64,000 bases of DNA from Casuarina equisetifolia (Eukaryota > Streptophyta > Magnoliopsida > Fagales > Casuarinaceae): assembly GCA_028551475.1 (NCBI GenBank), contig CM052356.1:28113884-28177883 (forward strand). Reading direction: 5' to 3'. The translations under genes and the position numbers were made by a program. Positions 25,086 to 37,381 of this stretch are shown in pieces; position 1 is the first letter of the stretch; every line of letters begins with the position of its first letter. The notes beneath the pieces are model-generated. The model made no database searches. It saw nothing but the letters and a program-made list of their open reading frames with translations, and was not told the origin of the DNA.

Positions 25086-26249
25086 GAAGAACCCAATTAC
25101 TTCGAGGTTCTCAGCTTCATAGGATGTTAGCTTCTGAATTTCTTGGAAGCTCAGGCAGCTTGAATTTCCTTTTATCTCTTTTCTTGGCTTTTTTCTTCTT
25201 TCGAACGTAGTAATGATCTGATTCCTGTATAATCTTTGTCTCCCTCCTTTGTGGTCAGAACAAAGGGAAGTGGTCAGAAAAAAGGGAAGATGAGAGGAGA
25301 AATTCAAGTCTATAAATTGTGTTGTAAAATTTTTGGAGCCAACTAGTTCTTTCATCATTTATTTACTTTATTTCAATTTTCTCTGGGTTTTATTCTGTGA
25401 GAAGGGATCACATCACTTGGTAGAAAATTTTAGCCATTCAAATTGTTTTCATTGGCAGATATTCATTAATAGCAACGCAAAAGCAAGTACAAAAGAGAAC
25501 TTTGCCTTCTGCTCCATTCAAGGGTATTTTCAAAGGGTAAGCTTGTATTTATTAAAGCCATGAGAGTCTAGTAATTCACTCTTATTCATGTTCCATAACA
25601 AAGAACACACTCGTGATCCAGTATTAACCAAGGCCCAAGCAAACTTCCGTATAAGCATTCTAAAGCTCAATGACCTCAACTAGTGACTAGCAAACTACTT
25701 TTGAATGGACAAAAGGTAAGGTCACTGACTGTAGCTGTGTGTGGTTCTCGAGCTCAGAAACGACTGTCTTCATGCGTTGAAGAGGTTGGACCTATCTTAT
25801 ACTTTGACAACAAGGTTGTTGTTCCCTTCACGACCCAATTGCTGGCCCAAGTCCATAGACCTTTTGATAATGTTCCGTACAAGTCTCAATACAGAAGATG
25901 TCTCACTTTGCTGCACGTATTCTACTCCACTATGAGTATTCTTTTGAATAATCAATAAAGTGGCCGTTGGTTATTCTAAGATCTAAGTTCTTTTTTTGTC
26001 AATAATAAATTATAGTCATCACAGGATAACTCCAAACATGTCGGCATCTTAAAATGACTCAAGTTCTTTCCAATCGATAATTTGGAAGTAGTTTTTGTTG
26101 GTTTTATAATAAAGACCCCTTTTAACCGAATCACATAAGACAACCACAGAAAGAAAGAAAAAGAACAGAGAGCTCCATAAATTGTACACTGGAAATAACT
26201 TCATCAATAACAAAGTGTTCAAGACTACAAAACAGCCATACAATACTAC
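25086..26249. other. 3' flank of small gene and spacer
   Basis: AT-rich sequence with no convincing coding frame. Its right edge abuts the target-site duplication of the copia element. The last few hundred bases could be part of an older repeat into which that copia inserted. Confidence 0.4.
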
Positions 26250-26254
26250 ATTCA

Positions 26255-26767
26255 AATTGAAACCAGTATTTCTCAAGAAATCGAGAAATTCTCAAGAACA
26301 AGAAACCCTAACTTTAAAAAAGTGACTTTTGAATTTGGTGATTTATAGACTACAATAGATGTCTAATTTATAGATAGAATCAATTTATATAAAAAGGAAA
26401 ATAAAAACCCTAACATAATTGCAACCAATTTACAATTGATGGTGGATTTCACTTAATTTGAAAGGATTTGGAAAGAGTTGGAAATCTTTCCTAAATCCTT
26501 CGTCAATTTAGTCTTTGGTTGGAAGTATTGCCTTCTTGGAATTGCTTGGATGAATTGTAGTGATTTGGATGTGATGGAAGGTTTCTTGATATCCGATTTC
26601 TAGCCAAGTTCTTGTAGAGTCGACTAGTATTTTTGGTAAGGGAGATGACACTCAGGGCTTGTGATGTGAAGGGTTGATGTGGCAAGAATTGTCTAGTTGT
26701 CCTGCCACGTGGTTCAATGATGGTGACATGGCAGTGTTGATGTGGACTGCTGACAAGGCATTTGATA
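26255..26767 (-). repeat. 3' LTR of copia-1
   Basis: Aligns by eye along its whole length with 30903-31409 (for example 'tttctcaagaaat', 'gcaaccaatttacaa', 'gaaatctttcctaaatcctt', 'ggaaggtttcttgat'). Many scattered substitutions show that the insertion is old. Confidence 0.88.
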
Positions 26768-26810
26768 CCCCCTTGCAAGCTAATGGGTCACATTAAACCA
26801 TGAGATGGTT

Positions 26811-28270
26811 TTAAAGAATTCCAAAGTAGGAGGAAGAGAGGCCTTTTGCGAAGATATCAACCATTTGATCAATTGAAGAGATGATATGGATATGGAGTTG
26901 CTGATTCTTGATGTGCTCGTGTATGAAATGAAAATCAATTTTTAACATGTTTGCTGTAAGTATAGAAGACTTGATTGGTTGAGAGGTAGAGAGCATATAG
27001 ATTATTAAACTAGAAAGTCAGGGGTGTAAATAAAGGTTGATGAAGGTTGCGGAGGAAAGCTTCAATCCAGAATAGTTTAGTGGTAGTATAGGCAAGACTT
27101 TTGAATTCCATTTTAATGTTGGAGCAGGCAATGGTTTTTTGTTTACAAGAGCTCTATGATATAAGATTTGAACCAAGAAAGATGCAAAACCTACTAGTGA
27201 ACATTCGATCATCATAGTCGCATGCCCAACCCAAATAAGCATGTAATTGATTGGAAGATGATTTGGTGATGTGAAGGCCGTAGCGTGTTGTATTTGTAAG
27301 AAATCGAAGAATTCTTTTGACAAATGTCTAGTGAGTAGTAGTGGGGGTGTGCACGTATTGACATGCAATGTTAATGGCGTAAGCAATATTAGGTCATGTA
27401 AGTGAAAGATATTGAAAAACACCCATAATGCTCACCATAATGGATAGATGGTGGGTGACTCGTGTTATAAGGAGTAAAGAACCCATAAGTAGAATCCATA
27501 TGAGCATAATTAAGGATATCCTTGGAAAATTTGGCTTGATGCAATAAGAGGCCAATGGGTGTAGGAAGATCTTCAATTCCTAGAAAAAAGTGAAGATTAT
27601 CAAGATCCTTGATGTTAAATTCTTTTCATAATTAACTCAAAATATGAGTAATTGAGGTATCATTTGTGCCTGTAAAAATAATGTCATCGACATAGACAAG
27701 TAGGAAGACGTTGTGTTGAGCGATATGAAGATTGAATAAAGAGTGATAAGCCTTAGAGATAAAGGAGCCAAGTTTGAGCAAGAATTGGGCTAAACGGTAG
27801 TTCCAAGCATAAGGAGCTTGTTGTAACTCATATAAGGAATAACATAGGTAAACAAATGGAGTTAAGTTGTTAAGGATCAACAAATCTTGAAGGTTAGTGC
27901 ATAAAGATGGTTTCACCAAGGTTACCATGTAAGAAGGCATTCTTGACATCTTACCTAATAGTCCAACCTTTAGAGTAAGCTAGACAAAGTAAGGTGTGGA
28001 TGGTTATAGGTTTGGCAACTGTATTAAACGTTTCATTATAGTCAATGCCATGATGTTGGTGAAAACCTTTGGTAACTAGATGGGCCTTATACCTCTCAAG
28101 CGTACCATTAAAGCATAATTTAATTTTGTATACCCATTAACACCTTATAAGTGTAATGTTAGGCGAGGGAGGAATGAGGTCCCACATCTAATTTTTAATC
28201 AAGGCAATATATTCTTGAGCCATAGCTCTGTGCCATTCCGAAGAGGAATTGGCCTCAGTAAAACATAAAG
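26811..28270 (-). pseudogene. copia-1 reverse transcriptase / RNase H remnant
   Basis: Reading leftwards on the minus strand: EANSSSEWHRAMAQEY near 28.25 kb (start of the copia RT domain), YVDDIIFTG at about 27.69 kb (RT catalytic box, still intact), and near 26.85-26.95 kb IDFHFIHEHIKNQQLHIH followed by QMVDIFAKGLSS, the typical end of copia RNase H. The pieces lie in different frames separated by stops, so this is a decayed pol gene rather than a functional one. Confidence 0.85.
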
Positions 28271-28859
28271 GTTCTTTATAAGGATGCGCATTAATTGTTA
28301 AGGCATAAGTATGTTGGCATGTTAATGTTCATGAGGAAATAGCTCCACCTTTAAGGCATGTGGTCATAGGATAACCAAGGGAAACAATAAGAGATGGTGG
28401 AGGAGGCCCAGTAGAAGGAGCAACCAAGGGTGGTGTTGGAGAAGAGGGCTTAGAGGGACATGTAGAATGAGAGGCATCAGGCAAAGGCCTTTGGGAGGTA
28501 TTATTGTTAAAGGTGATTGGCTGTGATGAAAATGAAAGTTGTAGAGGGATGTAGGTACTCCCTGATGAAGTGAGTAATGTGGATGAGTTGAGAAATGGAA
28601 ATTAAATGTTGTCAAAAATAATATCCATAACAATAAACAAATATTTTTTTTGGGACAAAAACAACGATAACCCTTATATCCTAAAGGATAGCCTAAGAAA
28701 ATGCAAGGGCTAGACCGAGGTTCTAGTTTATGTTTGGCATAAGGTTGAAGATAGGATAAACAAGGTATCCAAAAATGAAAATATGAAATATGGTTGGTGA
28801 TTGTTCAAAATATAAGTCTTGTTATCAAGAATTGGAGTAAGAGCATGTTAATGATATAA

Positions 28860-29070
28860 ACCATAGTCTTAAAAGTGTAATCCCAGTATCGTAGTGGGAC
28901 GTGGACTTGATGGAGTAGGGAAAACCCAATTTCAATTATATAACGATGTTTACATTCTATAGACCCATTTTGAAAGGGAGCGTAGGGACTAGATAGACGT
29001 TAATAAATATCTAATTGAGAGAGTTTAGAAGTAAAATCCATAGAGGTAAATTCAACAGCACCATTGTATT
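28860..29070 (-). pseudogene. copia-1 integrase core remnant
   Basis: The minus-strand translation contains NGAVEFTSMDF, then SPYAPFQNGSIECKHRYII and PLRYWDYTF. This corresponds to the second half of the copia integrase core, including the conserved PYxPxQNG region. At least one internal stop is present. Confidence 0.85.
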
Positions 29071-30163
29071 GAATGAATTTAATTTTTGAACTGCATTGAT
29101 TTTCAACGAAAAGACAAAATTGTTCAAATATGGAAAGGAATTGAGTGTGAGATTGGAAATTATAAATCCAAATAAATTTGAAAAAATTATCTATGAAAGG
29201 AAATATAGTATTTATTGCCTAAGTGAGATAATAATGGATAAGTTTCTAAATATCAAATTGTATAAGATCAAGTGGACCCTAATTTGTGATTTGTTGGGGA
29301 ATGAGTATATTTTTCATTTTTACTAATTCAACAAGCATTGAAAGTTATGGGAAAATTGCCTTCAAAAGGTATTTTATTATTTTGTAGCACTTTTAATGTA
29401 GTAAGGAAGGAAGCATGCTTTAGATGTTGATGCCATTTTTTAAACATATTTAAAGATAAAAAAAAGTGTAGTGGGCATATGCACTAATTTATTTAGTTGA
29501 AGGTGATAAAGTCCACAATCAAGTGGTCTTCAAAACAAGTCCAACCCTTAAAGAGGTGCTAGACAACACAAAAATTAGGGTAAAATATAAATGCATAATT
29601 ATTGTCCTTGATAAATTGAGAAACCGATAACATATTTTTTGAAATATGAGGAACCACTAAAACAATAGAAATATTAAGATTATTAAGGTTGGAAAAGTTA
29701 CTTATGTGGGTGATGGGGGAGGTTTACCCCATTACCAATGGTTACCTAATTTTTGCCATAGTAAAGGAGTAGTTGGCCAAGGCTCATAGGTTTAGGTGTG
29801 ACGTGATTAGTCGCACTTGAATTAGGGAACAAGTTCACATCACTCTGGGTTGAGGGAAGGCCATTAGAGTAGATACTAGGAGTTACGAAGTGGGCTAGGT
29901 TATGGGCTTGTAGGCCTTGGGCAGCATACTAGGCTAGAGGGTTGTAGTGGGCTCGACATGTGGTGGCCTAGTGTCTTGTGCGATGGCAAATTTGGTAGTG
30001 GGGGGCATCATGGTGATTACTGTTGTTATGGGTGAAATGCATGATGGTCAACAACAGGAGTCATCTAGCTCTAGATTTAGGTGTAAGTGTGGGTTTGAAC
30101 CACTACCTAAGGACAAAGGAGAGGGTTTTATGATATCAAGAATGCCACGGTGGTGGCATGATA

Positions 30164-30720
30164 CTACTCAACTAGCTTAAGTTGTGCCTTTTGGGTGAGG
30201 AAGAGGTTGTGAAGATCTTCATAAGTGAGGCTAGAGGTGTGGGTGTGCACTAAGATTGCCATTGCCAAAGGAGCATAGGGAGTGCCTAAACTGTGAAAGA
30301 GATGGGTAAGGTATTCATTACTCAAAATGACCTCACCCACATTGTTGAGCTTATCCACCAGAAAGCTAATCTCCTAGAGGTATTTAGACACCAAACAATG
30401 TCCCTTGGTGATTGCCTAGAGTTAAAGGTAGAGGCTGGAAGCATAGGTAGAGCTTTAGGCAGCAAACTTTACCATTAGGGCATGCTAGACGTTGCTCGAT
30501 GTTTCTTATTTCATTAGCTAGCTAACAATAGTGTCTGAGCAAGTGTTGAGTAACAACCTAAGAGTGGTTTGATCTCGCTTTAGCCACTCAAGGTAATTGA
30601 GATTGGTAACTTGAATGATAGACCCGCCAACATTGGTGGTGGTGGCGAATTCAGCAGGGCATGGTAATGACCCATTAACGATAATAAGTAACTTAGTTGC
30701 GTGAAGGTAAGGCATAATCC
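30164..30720 (-). pseudogene. copia-1 gag remnant
   Basis: Minus-strand frames show NYLEWLKRDQTTLRLLLNT and LTHLFHSLGTPYAPLAMAIL followed by LTYEDLHNLFLTQKAQLKL. These are typical of the plant copia gag-polyprotein (UBN2-like) region. It is broken by frame changes. Confidence 0.75.
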
Positions 30721-30902
30721 TAGCTTTCTAAACCAAGTAATTTGGCCCTTTGAGATGCATGGTGGTGGCCAAAATGGAGATATTTCCAATGGAAGTAGGG
30801 GCATCAGTTTAGGTGTGGATGAAATCAAATTGATTTTAAGCTAGTTGAATGAAATTCAAAGGGGATCAAATGAAGGCAATGACCATAAAGCTCTAGATAC
30901 CA

Positions 30903-31409
30903 AATTGAAACTAGAATTTCTCAAGAAATTCTTAAGAACAGGAAACCCTAGCTTTGAAAAAGGGAATTTTGAATTTGATGATTTACATATTGCAATTGAT
31001 GTCTAATTTATAGACATAATTAATCTATACATAAAGGAAAATAAAATCCTTATCATAATTGCAACCAATTTACAACTGATGATGGATTTGACCTAATTTG
31101 AAAAGATTTAGAAATAGTTAGAAATCTTTCCTAAATCCTTCATCAATTTAGTCTTCGGGTTGGAAGTGTTGCCTTTTTGAAATTGAGTGGATGAATTACG
31201 ATGATTTGGACGTAAATGGAAGGTTTCTTGATGCTAGATTTTCAGCCAGGTTCTTATAGAGTTAGCTAGTGTTTTTGGTAAGTGAGATGGTGCTTAAGGC
31301 TTATGACGTGAAGGGTTGACGTGGCTAGAATTGTCTAATTGTCTCACCACATGGTTTAATGATGGTAACATGGCACTGCTGACATGGACTACTGATAAGG
31401 CATTTAATA
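30903..31409 (-). repeat. 5' LTR of copia-1
   Basis: Pairs with 26255-26767. Its inner edge abuts the tRNA-Met primer-binding site (the 'cca' at 30900-30902 read on the opposite strand). Confidence 0.88.
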
Positions 31410-31734
31410 ATTCGATTATACTTAAAAGTAACAAAAGACAAGTACTTAGCTTAAACAAGTAATCAAAAAGGCATGCCTATTAAGCCTGTCGAGACTATTT
31501 TGATTCCATCATCATAAGTAGAGAAACAACTTCTAAATGCTTTGTGTACCTCAACTAGATGAGCAAGCTATGATAGACCTAATTTACAAAACATGTTACA
31601 TATAGATTAAAGCAAAATACTAAAAAGCGAAATACAAAAGAAATTAACATTGGCCATTCATTTACTTACTAATGTGGCTTTACTAGGACCATCTCTTTCA
31701 ACCACATCAACTAGCACCCTTCCTTAATATGGTT

Positions 31735-34110
31735 AAGTGTAACTCTAATCATATACCTTAGCCACTTAAACCTAACTTTAGGTAAGGTCTTAGTGAAAGT
31801 TTCAACAATTTTCTTTTCTAGGTTGTAGTGCTTCAATTTCATTTGGCCATCAATAACCATTCCCTTAATGAAAGGATGATTCAACGTAGAATGCTTGACA
31901 TATCCATCCTATACGGTCTTCCCTACCTTTAAAATTGGAAAATCTAAGCCTCATGATAGGGTCTTTGTGCTCACCCTACATATAACCCTTTCTAGAATTC
32001 TATCTAGCCACCCAATTACCTTTAGTCTTGTTATTATTCTTAATGGAGGCCTATTTCTCACAAACTTGCGCACTTGTAACCCCAAACTTGAACCTGAGAC
32101 AAAGCTATCTTCCTCTGTCCTTTTAGCCAAATCAACCTTACCTTAATCTTAACTACCTTAGATGATCCAAGGCTTGAAACTTTTTCCTTCAATGTTTTGA
32201 AACCGTCATTCTTACCACAACCTAATCTTGGCTTCAATTCCTTTAACAAGATTATAATTTAGGTAAATTTCTTGTCGATTTTTGTATTTGTTATGTGAAT
32301 ATCTTATTAAAATTGGCATGAGTGACTAGCAGTGATAGATTAGCCATATTTGATACCAAATTGTTAATAACACATCAAGATTAATTAGAAAAAGGGAAAT
32401 GGGCAAATCAAAATTATTTTATTGACTAAATCAGCCTATGCTTGATGATGACGCCTCCTATAAATGATTACAACTCATAAATAGAACAATACAAAAGCTT
32501 ACAAGACACTCAATCAAGATTTAACTAAAATTATACAATATAAAATGAACCCTAATTTCCTGTTCTTGCAATCTTAATCTTGCACACCGAACTAGGTCAT
32601 TTGTCCTAGGTTACAACAACCCCAACCCACAATTGACAAACCAACACCATATTAAGTTCACAACAATACAAATGAAAGACTTAAGTAAATATCCCTCAAA
32701 ATGACCTATAACATATTGATCATCCTACATGGCCTTATAAGTAACAAGTATTGTGAAAATTTACACTTGCAAGCATATATTTTTAGCATTTACATTTTTA
32801 GAGTACTTAGATTTGCATTGATTTGGTGGTATCTCTACCAATTGCAAAATGGCTCCACCATTATCTCAAAGAGGATTGTCGTTGGCACTACTAACAAATA
32901 ACACTAGCATGAAGTTTAGAAGCGTAAAAAATGTGAAAAAGGAGGAAAAAATATTTAGCATGGGCCCATTAAAGCAAGCAAACCACAAGGCTAGCTACCT
33001 ATGATAATTCTACAAGTTACAAGTTGTCAACAACCTGGGCTAGGTCCATTTGAATTGTTGCTTTCCATTTCATAGTTAATTATTTCATATATGCTTGTAC
33101 TTAACTATTGTGTATATGTATATAATTAACTACTCATTCTTTAAATAGCTCTTTAAATGGTCTTATTGAACGACTTTTTTTGTTTGGAATTAATTGTTTG
33201 GTATATAAATATATGTTTTTTTTTAAGTTAATATATAGTCTTTATTTATGCTTAGTTTGTTAGAAAAGACAAACAATGGATACAAAAATTGAGGAAAAAT
33301 CAAGCACTTATTATCCAAAAAGGAATCCTTTTAGTATAATCGGCCATTTGTCTACCCATATCAAAAAACATTTCCTTATGAGTTCCAATAAGATTTTTCA
33401 TAACACCTCCCATCTTGGTTAGTTAGTAATTCATGTTCCCTTAATATAACATTTTATATTCTTTTTTACCTAAAAAATGAGGTGCAAGTCTTCCACATCT
33501 TTAAACAATCTTATTAAAATTAAACTTTCAACCATGTCTCTATTTTGGGTGATTCTAGAGACAAGACTTAAAAGCCTAAATCCAATCTTCAAGGCATTAA
33601 TAATGGCATTTCTAATTTTATTGGAAAGACTCTTACTTTCAATATAACAACTTTCTTTAATTCATTATCAAGTATATAACAATAATGTTTTTCAAATACA
33701 AACTTATATCTTTTTTCTACCAACCCACCAACTTTTAGCAAATTCAATCCTAAAGTTAGTATAATTAAGACATTGGAAATTAGCTTTAAGCCATTTCTTG
33801 TTTGAAGGACAATAGACCCTTTCACCTTTAACCTTAACAAGATCTCAATTCTCTAGCCTTATATGTAATTCCTTCATAGTGTAAGGGCTTCTCCCAATCA
33901 ACCATGAAATTGATCTTTTCTACATCAACCTCTACTCCTTTATTGTTCACTTTTCGACTAAGAAATTTGATCTTGGTTTGGACAATTCACGTATGGATTG
34001 TAACCAAGCTATGTTCACATATGACATGTCCTTTTTTGTCAAAATTGGATCTTTTTTTCATCTTGCTCTTCTTGATAGTTACAAAACATATCTTGTAAAA
34101 GCTATTGAAT
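31735..34110 (-). mobile_element. Fragments of a second copia element (copia-2)
   Basis: Two coding remnants share this minus-strand stretch. At 31735-31902 the translation KLKHYNLEKKIVETFTKTLPKVRFKWLR resembles the end of copia RNase H. At 33589-33840 SIVLQTRNGLKLISNVL, then LLKVGGLVEKRYKFVFE, matches the protease to pre-integrase region. They are only about 1.7 kb apart, so most of integrase and RT is missing. A string TGGTATCA on the minus strand (32351-32358), preceded by TTAACA, could be a primer-binding site next to an LTR, but no matching LTR pair was found. This may be more than one insertion. Confidence 0.6.
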
Positions 34111-34149
34111 ATATATTGTACAAATGATTGAATATATCAAAAAAAAAAT

Positions 34150-34440
34150 TGTTGATCACCTACTAGTTCAATGGCAATTTAATAAAGCTTAAGACCAAAA
34201 GGTCCTAAGTTTGACACCCAAGTATATGAGTTCAAAGCATACATAGAAAAAAGAAGAAGCACCATTTAGCATCTTATAATGCAACTTTTAAGGTTACCCA
34301 GTTTCACTTATATTTTGTTAATCACATGCTAACTTGATGGTAACTAGCAAGATCTAGGAATCTTGGTCTTAAGTTCAACATCTAAATGCATGAGTTGGGT
34401 GTGTGTGTGTGTATATATTGGTGGAAAAAAGATATATGAA
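34150..34440 (+). mobile_element. Two SINE-like copies with Pol III boxes
   Basis: Two segments each carry a tRNA-like internal promoter. The first has TAGTTCAATGG at 34164-34174, a full match to box A (TRGYNNARNGG), and AGTTTGACACC at 34208-34218, close to box B (GGTTCGANNCC). The second has TAACTTGATGG at 34330-34340 and AGTTCAACATC at 34372-34382. Box spacing is 44 and 42 bases. Each is followed by 'atgagtt' and a purine-rich or GT-rich tail. This pattern fits degenerate tRNA-derived SINEs, but no target-site duplications were defined. Confidence 0.45.
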
Positions 34441-34588
34441 AAAAGTAAATGTATTGGTAGAAGACCTTATGGTTCCTAAAAAATTTCTTCATAGCCTTGG
34501 ATCAACTTTCAGAAATCATTTATTACTTTGAAGGAAATATAATCTTGTACTTTTTCATCAAGTAGAGCAAAACAAATATGAAGCATCA
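34441..34588 (-). pseudogene. Ty3/gypsy protease-RT linker fragment, left half
   Basis: On the minus strand a frame reads about LIQGYEEIF-EP-GLLPIHL (dashes are stops). It resembles the '...EF.D.F.EP.GLPP' linker upstream of the RT domain in plant Ty3/gypsy elements. It continues the fragment on the far side of the Athila insertion (44437-44720). No RT domain follows it. Confidence 0.55.
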
Positions 34589-34593
34589 CCCTT
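34589..34593. repeat. Target-site duplication CCCTT, left
   Basis: Five bases CCCTT directly precede the 5' LTR and are repeated directly after the 3' LTR at 44432-44436. This is an exact five-base duplication, as expected for LTR retrotransposon integration. Confidence 0.9.
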
Positions 34594-35978
34594 TGATAAC
34601 TTTATTTTTATAGAGTTATTTTAATTATTTTATGACATAAATAATACAAGTTTTACAAGATAATATTTAAGTTTTTATATATTTATGTAACTTTGTGTTA
34701 TTTATGTAGCAAACTCCAAAAGAGCGAAAAGAAGAAGAAGAAGAAAAAGAAAGAAAAAGAAGTCAAAAGAAGAAAAGAAAAGGCAACATGTAAAGTAGCA
34801 AAAAGAGGAGGAAAAGGACAAGAAAGGAAATAAAGGAAAAGGGGCAAAAAAGTGAATTACTAAGGGAGAATCTTAGGGCATGTGTCCCAAGATAGCATTA
34901 AAGGGCAAAGGAATGTGAATTGTGAAGATAGTGAAGGTGCCGCACAAGAGAAGGAGAGAGAGAAAAGAGAGAAAAGAAGAAGAAGCCGTGTGTTGCCGCC
35001 GAAACCAACCAAGGAAGAGAGAAAAAGTGATAAAAGAAAGAGAAAACCAAGGAAGAAAAAGAGAAATAGAGGTGCGAAAGCTTCTCTCTACTTCTTATCA
35101 TTCTTGAATTGTAGGAATTTTGTAAAGAATTTTTAAAGAGAAGACAGTATGGTGACAACTTTCTTGTTTTTTTATTTAAGATGTTTTGCTTAATTTTTAC
35201 TATTGCTTTGATTTGTTATTTTATTATGTTCTAAACTTCTTTTGTTAGAGCGAAGATGTAGCCTAACTATGATGATGTGAATTTTATAAGTTTTTTTTTA
35301 TGTTTTACAAGATATTTTATTTATGTGAGTTATATATTATTATGCTTAATGCTTTTAAATGATTGACCACCACTTGAATGATTTGATGTGCATGTTAGAG
35401 ATTGAAAGGTAATAATATGCAATTGTTTCTTATAATATATAACCATGAATTAAATGTGGATAGACATATACCATGTTATTTGTGTGGCTTTTGGTAATAA
35501 AATGATCGAAAGATTTATTGTGAACTAGGAATATTCACAAATCCTAATGCATTTAGTTTGTTTCAATTCACATAAAGAGATATAGTGAATTAATAAACTA
35601 AATAGGTTTACTATACTTAGACATAGGATAGTAAATAAATTAGGAAGTTCCGCCATCACATAGGTAATACCATTCTTGTAGGCATAAACTATGAAAATTT
35701 ATATCTAGTAGTTATGGTGAAATCGGAAGCTCTAACATGTTTTTCATCTTGATTTTTCTTACTTAGATTCAATTTTAATTAGTCTTGAGTTTTTGTTTTG
35801 AAAGTTTTAAATTTTAAATCATCATCGACAATATTTTGATTTGCTAGATAAATTTTAGGATTAATTCATCATTAGTATTTAATTAGTTTAGTATTCACCA
35901 ATCTTCGTAGGATGATACTTTTCTTATCATTATATTACTTGTTTGACATGTTCACTTGCATCTAAATTTTACCAAACA
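34594..35978 (+). repeat. 5' LTR of Athila element
   Basis: 1385 bases, TG...CA, pairing with 43047-44431. It contains a long A/G-rich tract (about 34725-35070) and a TATATATTTA stretch near 34676 that could serve as its TATA box. Confidence 0.95.
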
Positions 35979-35984
35979 AGTTTT

Positions 35985-36002
35985 TGGCGCCATTGTCGGG
36001 GA
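35985..36002 (+). other. Primer-binding site, tRNA-Asp type
   Basis: TGGCGCCATTGTCGGGGA begins six bases after the LTR end. This is the form used by plant Athila/Tat-group elements and resembles the 3' end complement of tRNA-Asp. Confidence 0.85.
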
Positions 36003-36126
36003 TTGGTTGTTTTACTGCTGATTAATATTAATACCGAATAATTCTAAGTTTAATCTAGTTTTTATTTTTCTTTAAAAAAATCAATTTTTTTGTAGTTTCT
36101 ACTTTTCAAGAGTGTTACAGACATTC

Positions 36127-37380
36127 ATGACTCGTAGCCAAAGAGGACAACTTGTTAATCTTAACCTAGAAATTGAATGCACAGTTAGAAAGCAACGAAA
36201 AGAGCTAAGAGAACAAAGAAGTGGAGCTAGAAAAATGGCAAAGAATGATGATCCACGCAAGCTTCTAAAAGAATATGTTGCACTAATAGTTCAGGGTGCC
36301 ACATCAAGCATCAAGAGGCCTGCAATTCAAGCAAACAACTTTGAAATCAAGCTAGCACTCATTCAGATGCTTCAAAATTCTGTGCAATTTAGTGGGCTAC
36401 CAAACAATGATCCAAATGCTCACATTAATGCTTTTCTTGAAATCTGTGATATGATTAAATACAATGAAGTCACAGATGATGCTGTTAGATTAAGGCTATT
36501 CCCATTTTCTTTAAAAGACAAAGCTAAAAGTTGGCTTTCTTCTCTTCCTGCAGGATCAATTACAACATGGGATGATTTCTCAAAAATTTCTTAGTAAGTT
36601 CTTTCCTCTAGCAAAGTCTACCAAAATGCGTAATGATATTACCACTTTTATGCAGATGAACAATGAATCGTTGTATGAAGCTTGAGAAAGATTCAATGAG
36701 CTTTTAAGAAAATGTCCTCAACATAGACTACCCATATGGTTACAGGTACAAACTTTCTATCATGGGTCTAGTACAAATCTACGTTTTATGCTTGATGCAG
36801 CTGTAGGAGAGGCTTTGAACAATAAGACACCAGAAAAAACATATGATCTTTTGGAGGAAATGGTGAATAATAGTTATCAGTGGCTTATTGAGAGGTCACC
36901 AATAAGGAAAGCTAGTGGAATTCATCAAGTGGATGCTTTCACTGCAATGTATGCACAAATTGAAAAACTCAACAAGAAGATAGATAACCTGAGTGCTCTA
37001 GTCATGAGGATTTAGAACATATTATGTGATCATTGTGGTGGACATGCAAGCATAGAGTGTCAAGTAGGTAACACCTTTGTTTAGGGTAGTGAAGATGCTA
37101 ATTATGTTGGAAATTCAAGTAGGCTACGAAATAATCCATACTCAACACTTACAATATGGGATGGCGTAACCACCCAAATTTTTCATGGAGTAATTCTAAT
37201 GCAATGAGGCCACCATCAGGATTCATGCAACCAAAAGAAAAGAAGCCTAATTTAGAGGAAATGGTCGCCAAGATGTTACAGAACAACGAAACAAGATTGC
37301 AAAACCAAGAAGCTTCAATTCGAAATTTAGAGGTGCAAATAGGTCAGTTGGCTAAATAGGTCAGGAAGACAATAAGGTTT
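36127..37380 (+). pseudogene. Athila gag, disrupted
   Basis: The first ATG is at 36127 (MTRSQRGQ). The frame carries the gag core (FEIKLALIQMLQN, then DPNAHINAFLEICD and KAKSWLSSLP), then shifts by one base near 36580 before KFLSKFFPLAKS. TGA at 36683-36685 stands where related proteins have Trp. Further stops follow. A CDHCGG-H zinc-knuckle-like segment lies near 37024, and SIRNLEVQIGQLAK, a conserved gag-end motif, near 37320. Confidence 0.85.
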
Positions 37381-37381
37381 A

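Larger units (their letters stand above)
26255..31409 (-). mobile_element. Degenerate Ty1/copia LTR retrotransposon (copia-1)
   Basis: Element of about 5.2 kb on the minus strand with two LTRs of about 510 bases. Flanking five-base duplications are ATTCA (26250-26254) and ATTCG (31410-31414), matching at four of five positions. Next to the right-hand (5') LTR the minus strand reads TGGTATCTAGAGC, the initiator-tRNA-Met primer-binding site with one extra T. Next to the left-hand (3') LTR it reads GCAAGGGGGTATC, a polypurine tract. Domain order on the minus strand is gag, integrase, RT, RNase H, the copia order. All frames are broken by stops and shifts, so it cannot move on its own. LTR edges are uncertain by about 10 bases because clean TG...CA ends are not visible. 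Confidence 0.88.

Noticed and set aside
34882-35136. 84-codon Lys/Arg-rich open frame in the 5' LTR, also present in the 3' LTR (43338-43592)
   Set aside because: It lies in the purine-rich LTR tract, where AAG/GAA-type codons keep frames open by composition. The opposite strand is equally open.
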